From Rotaria macrura (lineage: Eukaryota > Rotifera > Eurotatoria > Philodinida > Philodinidae): a DNA stretch of 64,000 bases. The stretch lies in the NCBI GenBank assembly GCA_900239685.1, contig OENT01000427.1:54476-118475 (forward strand). The letters run 5' to 3'. The notes under the pieces were generated by a model that was given only the letters and a program-made list of their open reading frames with translations, did not search any database and was not told where the DNA came from. The position numbers and the translations under genes are program-made. The first letter of the stretch is position 1. Each line of letters starts with the position of its first letter. This document shows, in pieces, positions 39,525 to 50,265 of this stretch.

Positions 39525-40661
39525 GCTATTGGTTTTTATCTATTAGAAAGAAATAGAATGCGACAAAGGTATACCTTTGTGTGTTCGTCAAGTATCTAAG
39601 CAGTGCGTTTATGATTACTTATTCTCTCTTTATTGGTTTCTTTTCCTGTATTACAAGGTGCTTTCATTTCGACATCATGTGAGATGAAATAAAGTTCGAG
39701 AAAAAAGTGCTCTCAATACATTGAAGAGGTCAACTTTCTCACTATAAGGAGAAATAAACACAATTAACCGATGAACAATGCTGTGGAATGGTAGATTTTC
39801 ATTTTCTTACTTGTCGCATTTGATGCACCACTTGAATATAAATTTTTAAGCTCATGCGGAAGATAATTTAGTAGCTTACATATTTCAGTCGATTTTATTT
39901 AGTCAAAGCTCATTTTCTTTTCAACAGAAAATAACAAAACTACACAAAGGATCACGGCGTGAGAAAGCATGAAGAAATCCCACTTTTTTTCTTCGTGTCT
40001 TTGCACTATCTCATGAAATTCAACTCGAAAATTAAGTAACTCACTTAGAACGTACTTCTTTAATGCTAGTATATTTTCCATTACAAAGTATATATATTCA
40101 TAAATATAAGTATATACAAACGTAGTTTTCAATGCTGAACAAACAAATTCTTCGAGAAATTCTTACAGTCTTTTCATTCAAGTGCATTTTGTTGACATGA
40201 AACATGTTTTCAGGAAATAAAATCGACTGATAAATAATAAAATAAAATTTTATCATATGACCATAGGAATAGATTGAGCAAAAATGTTACATGATTGAAG
40301 TAAAGGAAAGAAAATGTAGCTGTTTATAATGGATCATCTCTTATCTATATTTGCAACGAACATTTATTGAAATAATTAGTTTGATATTAGTATATAATAT
40401 GAGTGTCACTAAAAATATAATCCTAGGAAATAAATGAATAAAAGTGAAGCAAATACATATATATATATATTTAAATGTAAGTCGAAATAAACCGGGCGAA
40501 ATTCTTCACTACAAGATACTAAACATCCTGTCTAATTTTTAATATTAAAAAATTGATGTGTGTGCGTGTGTTTGAACTTAGAATGTAAAACTTGCTAGAG
40601 AGCATAATTTTTTATCATGCTTAATTGTTGATAATTCACTTTAAGTTATTTCGTTTTTATT
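39525..40661. other. Intergenic spacer between acyl-CoA oxidase and nuclear receptor 2
   Basis: AT-rich spacer with a TA microsatellite near 40456-40470. It should hold the acyl-CoA oxidase promoter and the nuclear receptor 2 3' UTR; an AATAAA on the minus strand (40656-40661) directly follows the NR2 stop codon. Confidence 0.5.
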
Positions 40662-42849
40662 TTACATAGTGATTCCCTCATCGAAGTTAATGCCAATAAT
40701 ATCATCGTTATTATTTGTTTTTGGCCACATATTTTGAATCAATGGTTCCAATTGTTCAATTTCATGACCTAAATTGCTGACATAACCATCGACGTACATA
40801 TCAATATTCTGAACATATAATATACACATCATTAACCGGTTAAAAAATTTCACCGCATCTTGTTCAGTTGCTGAACGTGACAAGATATATTTCCATAATA
40901 ATTCAACGTATTTATTTTGAGCAGTAAATATCGACAATGAATCATCGCAGATAATATCTAAATCGATATGATCGGTATTTCTACTGTTGCCACTTGAAAG
41001 TACAAGAATAAGAAGAACAAGTTTTAATACGACAACATCATAGGAAAAAGATTCAAGTAATTGATTTCGTCTTAAGAGACGTTCTGTTACATCAACACCA
41101 AATAAATTTGTCCATGTTACAACCAGATTGCTAGTTGTTTCCGGATGCATTAAAAATTCATTTATATTAACCATAATACAGAAATGATTTTTGACTAGAC
41201 GAATTCTATCATCTACGATGAGACTGCTGAATTCAGGTATGTTTTTGAAATATTCAATAAAAGTTGGAAATGCAAGCGAAATTTCGTTGAAGAACTGATG
41301 TAACGATGTATGCTGTACAGCTGGAAATGATGGAAATCTTGACTTTTTTGCTGTCATACATGTATTTTCATATGCATGGAATATATTGGAGAGAAGAGCA
41401 TCGTCCGATGCCGACAAATATTGAGTTGAACTGGATGGTGTGCTAAGTAATTTTGGTGACTGTAGCTGTTAAGAGTAATAAATTCACAAGATACACATTG
41501 TCGATGAATACATTATTTTTATTAGTAAACTTCATACCGGTTAAAAGAAATAATATCAGAGGAAACTACGAAGATAAGAGAGATATTCAAAACGTACGAA
41601 ATAGAAGTTCTATGACAGACCGATGAATTTTCCAATTAAAAAGAACATAATATTGATGATAGTTATAAACTATATGCTAATTTTTATTGAAAAGGTTTAA
41701 AAAGTTCGAAATCTATTTAAAAAAATTTCGTTCACTCTTTTTTGAATTTAGAAAATATAACAAATTTAATAATCAGTTATCTAGGCAACATAGATAGAAA
41801 CATTGCAACAAGTGATTTATATTGGTATATATGTATATATATTATTCAAATAAAACCGTCAGTTCTCATCTTTTTATTTCAACTCTAGTCTTTTTTTCCC
41901 ATTAGCTCAGGCAAACCTTCAATCATGATTTATAACCATCTACTATATTGTTCATTACGACGTATCATATTTTATTCAAATTACTATTTTCAGCCAAACG
42001 ATACATACATAATTTGAGAGTTTTCAATTACATTGTATTCTGCGAGTTCTCTTCTACATTATGCTAACAAAATGTTTAAGCATATTCTCAAACAAATATA
42101 CAAACAAGGACTTGAAAACTACTGCTGAAACAGGTAATGGGCAAAGTCAAGCTTAAAATGCAAGTTGATACAAGTCTAGAAATCGATGATTTCAGCGCGT
42201 CGTACTTTCAATAACGATTCATACCTAGAGTATCGTTCGTCGGAGAGAAACATGATCTGTGTTGAAGTTCGAAGATATCTCAGCTCACCTAATCTGGTAG
42301 AAGTGAAATATAATGTAAATAGATTTCTTGGCACATTCCATGCATCAAAATGAAACGCAGTCATTTTCTCGAACCGATATATTTATATTTTGTAAGTTGA
42401 AATCTAATATGAGATTATACGTTATGCATATGTAATACATACCCATTTTATAGTTTGTGGTTTCGGTATTTTTCCACGTTTGAGACGATTTGTTGCAACA
42501 AGTTTATTACGGGCTTCACGTTCCTCATCTGTAAGTATGAATGACTTTTTCATTCCAACACGAAAACATTTCGCCAATCGACAACAATTGCATGAACGAC
42601 GATATTTATATGTTATTATACAATCACCATCATTTTGACATACAAATTCACGATTCTTTTATGAAAGAGAAATAAAAGAACAAGGTTCATAGTCCGAACA
42701 GTATTCGATATCGAAAAATCACTTACACCGAGTTGACTTGCGTTTCGGCGGAAAAAAGCTTTACACGGCATGCATGTTGGTACACCGAAGTTAATACCAA
42801 TTGAAACATCATCACATATTAAACATCGACCTTGATCTTTGTTTGACAT
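40662..42849 (-). CDS. Nuclear receptor 2 of the tandem array (P-box CMPCKA)
   Basis: Nuclear hormone receptor transcription factor. Three phase-0 exons: 42727-42849, 42443-42655 (71 codons) and 40662-41465 (268 codons); 379 aa. Zinc finger I: CLICDDVSIGINFGVPTC then MPCKAFFRR. Zinc finger II: CQNDGDC, RRSCNCCRLAKCFRVGM, followed by a basic extension ending NRLKRGKIPKPQ. There is almost no N-terminal A/B domain. The ligand-binding domain starts soon after the hinge and shows the helix 3-4 signature FIEYFKNIPEF and DDRIRLVKNH, then AQNKYVELLWKYIL and VKFFNRLMMCILYVQN for helices 8-10. The C-terminus (GINFDEGITM) has no clear AF-2 motif. First intact member of an array of five same-strand paralogues. 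Intron 2 is 977 bp. Ligand and target DNA unknown. Confidence 0.9.
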
Positions 42850-43492
42850 TTGGAATGCTTTAAATTAACAGAATTTAATCGATTTCTAATATGTTTTCCT
42901 TCAATAGGTTACTGAAGTGTATTCAATTGTATGTAATTATGAAAATCTACAGTTAAGAATAAAAGCCAAATGAATTACTTATTGAAGAGAATTTCGATTA
43001 CAAATGGTTCTTATTCAGAAACTTGAATAAGTACAATTATATATTATTGAAGCCCAATCATCTTTTTTCTTTTACAAAATATATGGCTTTTGAAAACATG
43101 AATACTAAAAGAACTTAATATGCAATAAGAAAATATTTAATCTAAATTTTCACTCAAATTATTTTACTCGATGAGAAACGTTTCTCATGAAAAGGTAAGA
43201 ATTGAATCATCTCTTTACACAATAATTGGTTAAATTAGAAAAATATAAACGTACTCAGTCAAGCAGATTACAAATAAAATAGAGAAGGAAACGCAAACTC
43301 AAAAGAAAATACAATATGAATTGTTGTCAACGATAGTAATTCAAGAAAATATTTACTGAGTTGATTAAAAATTTCAATGGAACCCGAATCATATGAAATT
43401 TTTTATTTCATCTTAGAAAGCATAATACAGTATACATACATTTTTTTTTCAAGTTACCCCATTCGAGAATCATTGTCGTTATGGTTAGTTAT
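42850..43492. other. Spacer upstream of nuclear receptor 2
   Basis: AT-rich DNA that should include the NR2 promoter. Nothing specific recognised. Confidence 0.45.
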
Positions 43493-43576
43493 CAGAGCTC
43501 CGCGGGACGACCAAGAAAGTGTCCTGTCCCGCCTATTTCTGTCATATTCTAGGTTGAGAAGTACAGGCCGGTTCTC

Positions 43577-43775
43577 GCAGGAAAACATCGTAAATTACAG
43601 GAAAATGAAAGCAGTATTCTGGTCAGAAAATTGTCATACTTTTTCCGGTATATTCCAGTCAATTTCAGTGCTTTCCGACAGCAACTGATCGGAAATTATC
43701 GGGAAAAATGTGTCAATTTTCTGGTCGGAATACTGCTTCAATGTTCCGGTGATTTCCCACATTTTCCTGAAGAAT
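43577..43775. repeat. Imperfect internal inverted repeat of the hAT-like element
   Basis: Arms of roughly 85 bp each (about 43577-43661 and 43690-43775) form a long imperfect hairpin. Its strongest core is AGCAGTATTCTGGTCAGAAA on the left facing the reverse complement of TTTCTGGTCGGAATACTGCT. Confidence 0.7.
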
Positions 43776-43949
43776 ACGACTGTTTTGCCGCATCTTTTCT
43801 GTCGGTTCCTGCAATATCCAGTAGCCAGAACGATAGAGCTGGGGTGTAGGCAACTCTTTTTTTGCTGGATATACGGTTGAAAAAACGTAACTAGTTTATA
43901 TTTTCCTTTTTAATGTGAATTTTTCTCGGTTCATTAGGAAGGATATAGT

Positions 43950-44115
43950 CATTAATATTATAATGTTTTTTTTATTTACTCTTCCTTAAATTATTTTAAT
44001 TTTAATTTAACTAAATAGAATAAAATACAATTATGACGTTTCGACAATCAAAGTTGTCTTCTCAGGTGATGTTGCACATGAATGTATAGGTATTCTTTTT
44101 ATTTTCTTTTATAAT
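43950..44115 (-). repeat. Left arm of a nested palindromic unit (Penelope/retrozyme-like)
   Basis: Arm of about 160 bp pairing with the inverted sequence at about 44195-44360; shared blocks include CTTCCTTAAATTATTTTAAT and TACATTCATGT. Read on the minus strand it carries CCTGAGAAGACAAC, then TTGTCGAAACGTC: a hammerhead-like core in which one core base is missing compared with the right arm. Confidence 0.75.
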
Positions 44116-44194
44116 ATGATGGTGAGGCGGCGAGAGGGTGAAACTGGTAAGATATATGAACCATTTGCGATCTTCTTCCGTCCTATTATCACAC

Positions 44195-44360
44195 TATATA
44201 AAAATAGAAAACGAGTTCCTATACATTCATGTACAACGTCATCTGAAGAAGACAACTTCGATTATCGAAACGTCACAATAGTACTTTATTTAATTTATTT
44301 AAATTAAAATTAAAATAATTTAAGGAAGAGCATATAAAAAAGCATTAACATATTTTTTTA
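44195..44360 (+). repeat. Right arm of the nested palindromic unit
   Basis: Inverted partner of the left arm. It begins near a TATA-like cactatataaaa and holds the better hammerhead-like core at 44243-44274. The ends of the arms are approximate. Confidence 0.75.
44243..44274 (+). ncRNA. Hammerhead-ribozyme-like core
   Basis: CTGAAGA (matches core CUGANGA) is followed by a potential stem II (GACAA, loop, TTATC, one mismatch), then GAAA and CGTC. The left arm retains the paired stem version TTGTC but has a defective CUGANGA box. Stems I and III were not demonstrated, so activity is unproven. Such motifs are known from Penelope-like elements and retrozymes. Confidence 0.4.
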
Positions 44361-44542
44361 TGAGATTGATTTCTTTTACTATCGATCTGTTAAAACATGA
44401 GGTGTTACAAAACTTCGATAAATGTAAGATAATGTGTGACAACCCTGTGCCTTATAAACGTGACGTGACGCTGTAATGAATTCATTTTGTCCCGTCCCGG
44501 GACGGGACTAGGCGGGATTGTCCAGCGTCCCGCGGAGCTCTG

Positions 44543-47070
44543 TTATTTCTACACAGAATACCCTTGAATACTAATAAGAAAAGATCGAAAGGTCTTCATT
44601 AAAGCTGAAAAGAAAAAAAAACATATCTAGGGATAAACTGCGACTTTTTTTTCATACAGCTTATAGATTACTTTCAGAATTGTTTGAATCAAGTATTCCT
44701 GTCCGACTAAGGAAATTTCTTTATTTACAATGATATATACCATCGGAACCTTTCCAAAAACAAATTCAAGATACAGAAAAGCTATTAACTTAGACTGTGC
44801 GTTTGACTGAAAAAAGTTTTTAAAATACCAGATATATACCGTAAGACTCACTGGTCAACGCGCTCGACCCAAGTCATTGAAAACTACTCAGATGAAGCTA
44901 ATATCTAATGTGCAGCCTCTCTACTTCATCGTTCTCTTTCTATAATCCCTGTCTACTGTTCTTCACTCTTCGCAACAACATATTACTTATTCTCCGTCCC
45001 GGCTCTTGTAAATTTATATTATAAGCGTCCACGGATGTGATACGATTGTAAAGGCGGCTTACTCGGAAAAAAATACACAGGGCATCTTATAAATCAGTAC
45101 ACAAAGTTTTCACGAATTTAGATAACAACAAAAGTTCAAAATGATTATCATCAATTGAAATTCATGAATTCATCGTTTTTAAAATCTTCAAAACACAAAT
45201 GAAAGAGAGATTCTCAATTTAAAGTCAACCTAATTTGTAGGTTTATCGTATTGATTTAAAGATTTTTACATCTTGTTTATTAGTGAGTAAGTCGAATGAC
45301 AAAAATCTATCACAAATGAGAACGAATTCTTCTGATTGGTGATATACTCTAGTATTGTTATCAATGAAATAACATTTCTGACTGATCTTGATAATATTCT
45401 TATTGAAGCCATTAGATAAATCGCAAGTGGAATTGCTTCACTTAAATGTATTCAATCTCAATTCAATCTGATACTGTTCGTATAATGTATTTGATTGCTA
45501 CAGAAGTTCGAACAATCCCTGTTAGCATATTTTCAAAACAATCCTGACTGTAGTCGATTTTTTTCATAAATTTTCAATATTTTTCAGAGTGCTCTCTGAC
45601 AAAGATTTCAAAAACGTATGATATAGTTGACCTGAATTGGACCACGAACAAACTTGTTTCTATTCTAAGATTTATAGAAAAATCTTTTGTACAGATAAAA
45701 ACGTCCTCACAGAGTATATACTAAGCAGTATCATTAAAGATGGATATTACTTGTTTGGCAACTATTAATGAAAATGTTTCGTATCGATTTCTAGTGCAAC
45801 ATGTAGAATATGTTTACAGATGTATCGAAAGAAGATCAATATGTATTCTATTCGTTACAAAGGTCTATCACACTCTTAATTATCATCATGCCTTTCGAAT
45901 GACTATGAAGAGTTTTTCGAAATGCAATGGCTCAAAAAAGTTGTCAAGATGAATAGTTTACATGCGCAGGAAATTTAACGCCCTTGATGAAAAAAATACA
46001 ATACCATATAAGCAATACACGTTACTGTAATATTAATTGCCAATTCTATGTCATCAATCAATAATTTTATAATTTTCTTCTGGTATAAAATTGAAAATTA
46101 TGTAAATAGTACGATCTAATATTGTAACTGGTTACGATGGTCAACATAATAGACTAGAGTACCAGAATAGTTAAACAATATAGTATTGTTAGTATCATAA
46201 GGCCATAATACACTTATGACTAGTTTCATTTTAGTACACAAGATTCATAATATGTCACATGTTTTCAACTTTTCACTTAATTTATTTACATGGTTAATTC
46301 ACCAGAAATAAATTTTGACTTAAAACATCTCGTCCCTAATGAATAACATGAAAAAGTCAAAAATACATCAAAACCAAACAGAGTTGTATTGAAGATAGAA
46401 ATGACTGAAATTAATTGTACTTCACCAAGAATTTTAACTTCGACCATTCGCTATACTTATCACAGTTTTAATCCAATTTTTTCATTATTTTGAATAATGC
46501 TAAATTTTGTGAAGAAGTTTTTGATTAGACTACTGCGACCACAAATAATTAGTTAACACATGAAAAGTTATTTTCCAAAAGAAAAATTCTGAATGATAAA
46601 TGAATACCAAAATGTGTCTATCTAAAAAAGAAAACATACTCTTTTATGATACAGATAAAAATCAATCTAAAGAATAATACGGAATATTCAAAACTGACGT
46701 ACCCCCATCTATTCACCAATTCAACGCTCGAATCATCACATGGTTTAAAATAGACATTATACATGAAGTACAAAAGATGAAACTCTATGAAATCATTATG
46801 ATTAACAATGAAATAAATACTTAATAGCATAGAGAACTTCACAACATGAGATTATCGTACAATTATAAGTAATCAGAGATTGATTAATTTTTCGGATCGA
46901 AACATGTAAAATTAGTCAGCATGAGTCCTAGATGCAATGACTGGATTTGAGAAAATACAATTATGTTGAATATTATGGCCTATTATCTTTACCTGTACTT
47001 CGATTCTCATACACACACAAACACACACACACACATATATATATATATATTATTCACCAATGCTTCGCAG
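44543..47070. other. Spacer between the mobile element and nuclear receptor 3 pseudogene
   Basis: AT-rich DNA with a CA/TA microsatellite at its right end. A segment near 44849-44875 (ACTGGTCAACGCGCTCGACC) resembles a tRNA D-arm but lacks a matching T-arm. No gene recognised. Confidence 0.45.
47011..47052. repeat. CA/TA microsatellite
   Basis: An interrupted (AC)n run passes directly into (AT)n, ending about 20 bases from the last codon of the NR3 pseudogene. Confidence 0.9.
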
Positions 47071-47816
47071 TCACATACTTGGCGCCCCTTGTTCCATTTG
47101 TTCAATTTCGTTCTTGAGATTACTGATATAACAATCTATATCCATATCAAGATTGTGAACATATAATATACACATCATTAACCGATTAAAAAATTTCACC
47201 GCATCTTGTTCAGTTGCTGAACGTGTCAAGATATATTTCCATAATAATTCAACGTATTTATTTTGAGCATTTTGAGCATTTTGAGCAATAAATATAGATA
47301 ATGAATCATTATAAATTTGATTCATATTCCTATGGTTACTACTTGAAAGTGTAGAGATAATGATACCAACTTTTATAATAATACCGTCACAAATAAATTG
47401 TTCAATGATTTGATGACGCTTTAGTAGACGTTTAGTTATATCAAAACTAAATACATTTGCATAAGTTCCAATAAGATTCGAAGACGTCGCAGAGTCCATT
47501 TATGATTCATTAATGTTTAATATCGTACCGATGTGATTTCGTACTAATCCTACTTTATCATCAATAATCAAGTTATCGAATTCAGGTATAAGTTTTAAAT
47601 ATTGAACAAAAGTTTGAAATAAAAGTGATACTTCATTTAGGAATCCATTTATTCATGTCTGTTCAACAACATGAAAGTTTCGAAATGTCGTGTTTTTTGC
47701 TATTATACATGTAGTTTCATATGCATTGAAAATATTGGCGAGAGATGACTTTGATCGGATGAAACAGGGTATTAACTTGACTTCAATGGGATTCGATATG
47801 ATACCGGGACATTATC

Positions 47817-48526
47817 CTTTTAAAAATAATAAAAACCATGTATTTTAATTTATTCTATCTGGCATTCAAGATGAAACCATATTACAGGTATCTAAACTAG
47901 TAATGCAAGTCTAACAATATAATATAGACAATCTACTTTCTAAATACTAGTGACTATCAGGAGTGATGCAAATCGTATGCATGCAAATTTGAGCTACTGT
48001 TGTCGGTGCACAACCAATCACTGTGCCGACAGGCCTCAGAAATATTTTAACGAGTGAGAATGAAATCGGCATCCGTGATTGGTTGATTGATGATCAGACA
48101 CTGAACTACGCATCGAAATAAAAACTAAAAATCAATCGTTCAGTAACAAAACTACAGAAATTTCATGCTACTATTTAGTATTCACATTATGTGGATTTCA
48201 TTATCGATCGATGACTGATGATGTGATGTACATATTTGATGACTAATGTTATTGTGGTTTGGTACTGACATCTTTATATATATGATGATTGGTAAAAGTG
48301 TATGATTCGGATCTTTACTCTTTGGCTTTTACTGATCGGTTTCAATTAATATTTTTATGCTAGCTTAAGATAGAAGAAGCGTATAATCTAACTCAGTTAA
48401 TCTGTTTAATGAATAAAAGAGTCCAATATGACATTGATGATAAATCAGTGTCGAGTACTACTCAGATTTCATGTACAACAACTCTAGAATAGCATTATTA
48501 TTTTCTTATCCGAATTTAGTACTAAC
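47817..48526 (-). other. Intron 2 of the NR3 pseudogene
   Basis: About 710 bp. It contains an imperfect hairpin near 48000-48032 (TGTCGGTGCA facing TGTGCCGACA). No other feature recognised. Confidence 0.5.
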
Positions 48527-48803
48527 CGATGACAGCCAACGTGGTATAGTTATTTGGTCACCTTTCAGACGATTGATTGCAACGAGTTTATTTCGTGCTT
48601 CACATTTGTCATCAGACAGAATCAATGATCTTTTCATTCCAACGTGAAAACATTTTGCCAAACGACAATAATTACATGAACGACGATATTTGTATGTTAT
48701 TGAACAATCACCGTCACCTTGACATATGAATTCTTGCGTCTAATAAAAGAAGTGAAAATCTTCGTCGTACAACAATAGTACAATATCGAAGGATGCAATT
48801 GAC
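48527..48803 (-). repeat. NR3 copy of the tract shared with NR4
   Basis: From about 48563 to 48803 this matches NR4 at about 53459-53699 with only six substitutions, four in the zinc-finger-II exon and two in the 64-nt intron. Both intron changes fall in the donor. Confidence 0.85.
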
Positions 48804-49647
48804 ACCCAGTTTGACTGCATTTCGTCGAGAAAGCTTTGCATGTCGGTACACCAATATTGATGCCAATAGAAACATCATTACATACTAGACACCGACCAAG
48901 ATCTTTGTTCCAACTTCATGATGTGTTGAAGCATTGAACTAAAATTAGCTTCTAATAGTTTCTATGCAGTAGCTGCCGCGTAAATAATTGATTCCAAAAT
49001 AGATAAATTACGAAGAGCCATAGTTAATCTATGATTTCACACGATAAAATGTGTCATTTGAAGATAAACCAAATTAACTTCGCTTATACAAGTTCTATAA
49101 ATTTTATTGACTTTTTAATTCGTTCTATCAATTCTTCTTGAATCGGTTGTTCAAAAATCGACCGGTTATATGACATGTTCATATTCTGATATTTTTCCAA
49201 CGATATTAAGTCTCGTTGACAAACGAAAGTTAGTTGAAGATGCAATTCTATATGTCTCTCAAGTCTTTCATAAATGAAGTTAATTTCTTAGAATTATTTT
49301 TGTTTTAATGAGTTCCTTTTGACATGTTATGTGCAAGAAACTTCTTAAAATAAATACAACGTTTACGACTTTGCTGCATTATCAAAATGAATAATAATAC
49401 ATCAAAATATTTTCTCTGATATACGATGAGAAAAAAATTTCAAAGTAAATGCCATAGCCTTTTTCTTAATATAGTTACTATGCAGATATTCAAAAGTTGA
49501 TTAATCTAGTTTCGGTGGTAGATGAAAAGAGCATTGCTGATTAAAAAATGAAGAGTTACGTAGAGAAGAGCAAAATGAACGATTTGTAGCAAATTAGTTA
49601 ACACGAATGTAATCTACATTACTCATTGAGTGAAGTTCAATCAGACT

Positions 49648-49860
49648 TAACGGAAAAGGGAGAAAAGGAAAATGTCGGATAGGGGAATGTAGAAAAAAAG
49701 AAGAAGAAGACGCCGAAGATACAAATGCAGAAGGGGAAAGAACAAATCCTAAATGTCAAAGACGAAAACATCGAAGGATAAAATATCGAAACGAAGAATA
49801 TTAAAAATTGAATTGGAAGAAAGAAAACGCGGAAAGGAAATTCTCGAAGGGATACAACAT
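49648..49860 (+). repeat. Purine-rich low-complexity block
   Basis: The plus strand is dominated by G and A (for example GGGAGAAAAGGAAAATG and AAAGAAGAAGAAGACG), very different from the flanks. It is probably low-complexity or transposon-derived sequence. Confidence 0.55.
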
Positions 49861-50094
49861 AATACATAGACGTCTGTGGTGCATATACCAGTATTCCTTT
49901 GACCTTTTATTGCCTATTACTCGATGGGAGTGGTTCTCGGTGTGGGTGCTGGTGCACTTATGGATTGCAAACAATTGTGCAGGTGTCAAAACAGTTGTGG
50001 GGTGCTTTTATGATTTTGGAACGGATAACGATTAGGGCTGATACTTAACCTATATTTTACTAGTATATATAGCATTCGCTATTGAATACAAATT

Positions 50095-50265
50095 TTTATT
50101 TACTTCTATAATAAATAGTAAATACTTTATTTATTTATTTGCTTGTAAATGGCAAATACTGCATTTAATTTACTCTATTTACTTGATCGAAATTAAAGAA
50201 TATTTGTACAAGCAGTGTTTACTGGTAAATAAGTAACTATTTTATTTACTTAAATTTATTGATCT
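50095..50265. repeat. Interspersed TTTACT / AGTAAA word repeat
   Basis: The words TTTACT, AGTAAAT, GTAAATGGCAAATACTG, GTTTACTGGTAAATAAG and TTTACTTAAA recur in both orientations over about 170 bp, resembling the subterminal repeats of a DNA transposon. Ends and termini not identified. Confidence 0.4.

Larger units (their letters stand above)
43493..44542. mobile_element. hAT-like non-autonomous element (about 1.05 kb) with 17-bp terminal inverted repeats
   Basis: Perfect 17-bp termini: CAGAGCTCCGCGGGACG at 43493-43509 and its reverse complement at 44526-44542. hAT transposons typically start with CAGRG. Flanks TTAGTTAT on the left and TTATTTCT on the right agree at 6 of 8 positions, a possible degenerate 8-bp duplication; alternatively TTAT is a 4-bp one. 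Subterminal GTCCCG/CGGGAC motifs recur (43524-43532 and 44489-44508). The GC-richer ends stand out from the AT-rich surroundings. No transposase frame was recognised. It contains two nested inverted-repeat units. Confidence 0.75.
47071..48919 (-). pseudogene. Nuclear receptor 3, pseudogene
   Basis: Same three-exon layout as NR2 and NR4: 48804-48919, 48527-48739 (71 codons) and about 47071-47816. Lesions: the ATG at 48919 is out of frame with the finger-I frame (KDLGRCLVCNDV); 9 nt encoding MPC are deleted from the P-box, removing a zinc ligand; a further 2-nt loss shifts frame before the exon end; the first donor reads gtcaat instead of gtaagt. The ligand-binding exon has stops near its start, at ACA TGA (just before INGFLNEVS) and at NES TAA (before MDSATSSN), plus a frameshift near the SDQ block. 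The 71-codon zinc-finger-II exon is still open (CQGDGDC, RSCNYCRLAKCFHVGM). The last 140 codons are open and closest to NR2. The motif AQN is triplicated (AQNAQNAQNKYVELL). Confidence 0.88.

Noticed and set aside
42176-42364. 62-codon open frame in the NR2 intron
   Set aside because: Lies within the 977-bp intron between zinc-finger-II and ligand-binding exons with no receptor similarity.
44849-44875. tRNA-like D-arm (ACTGGTCAACGCGCTCGACC)
   Set aside because: Only an A-box-like segment is present; no T-arm/B-box (GGTTCRAATCC) at the right distance and no acceptor stem, so not called as a tRNA or SINE head.
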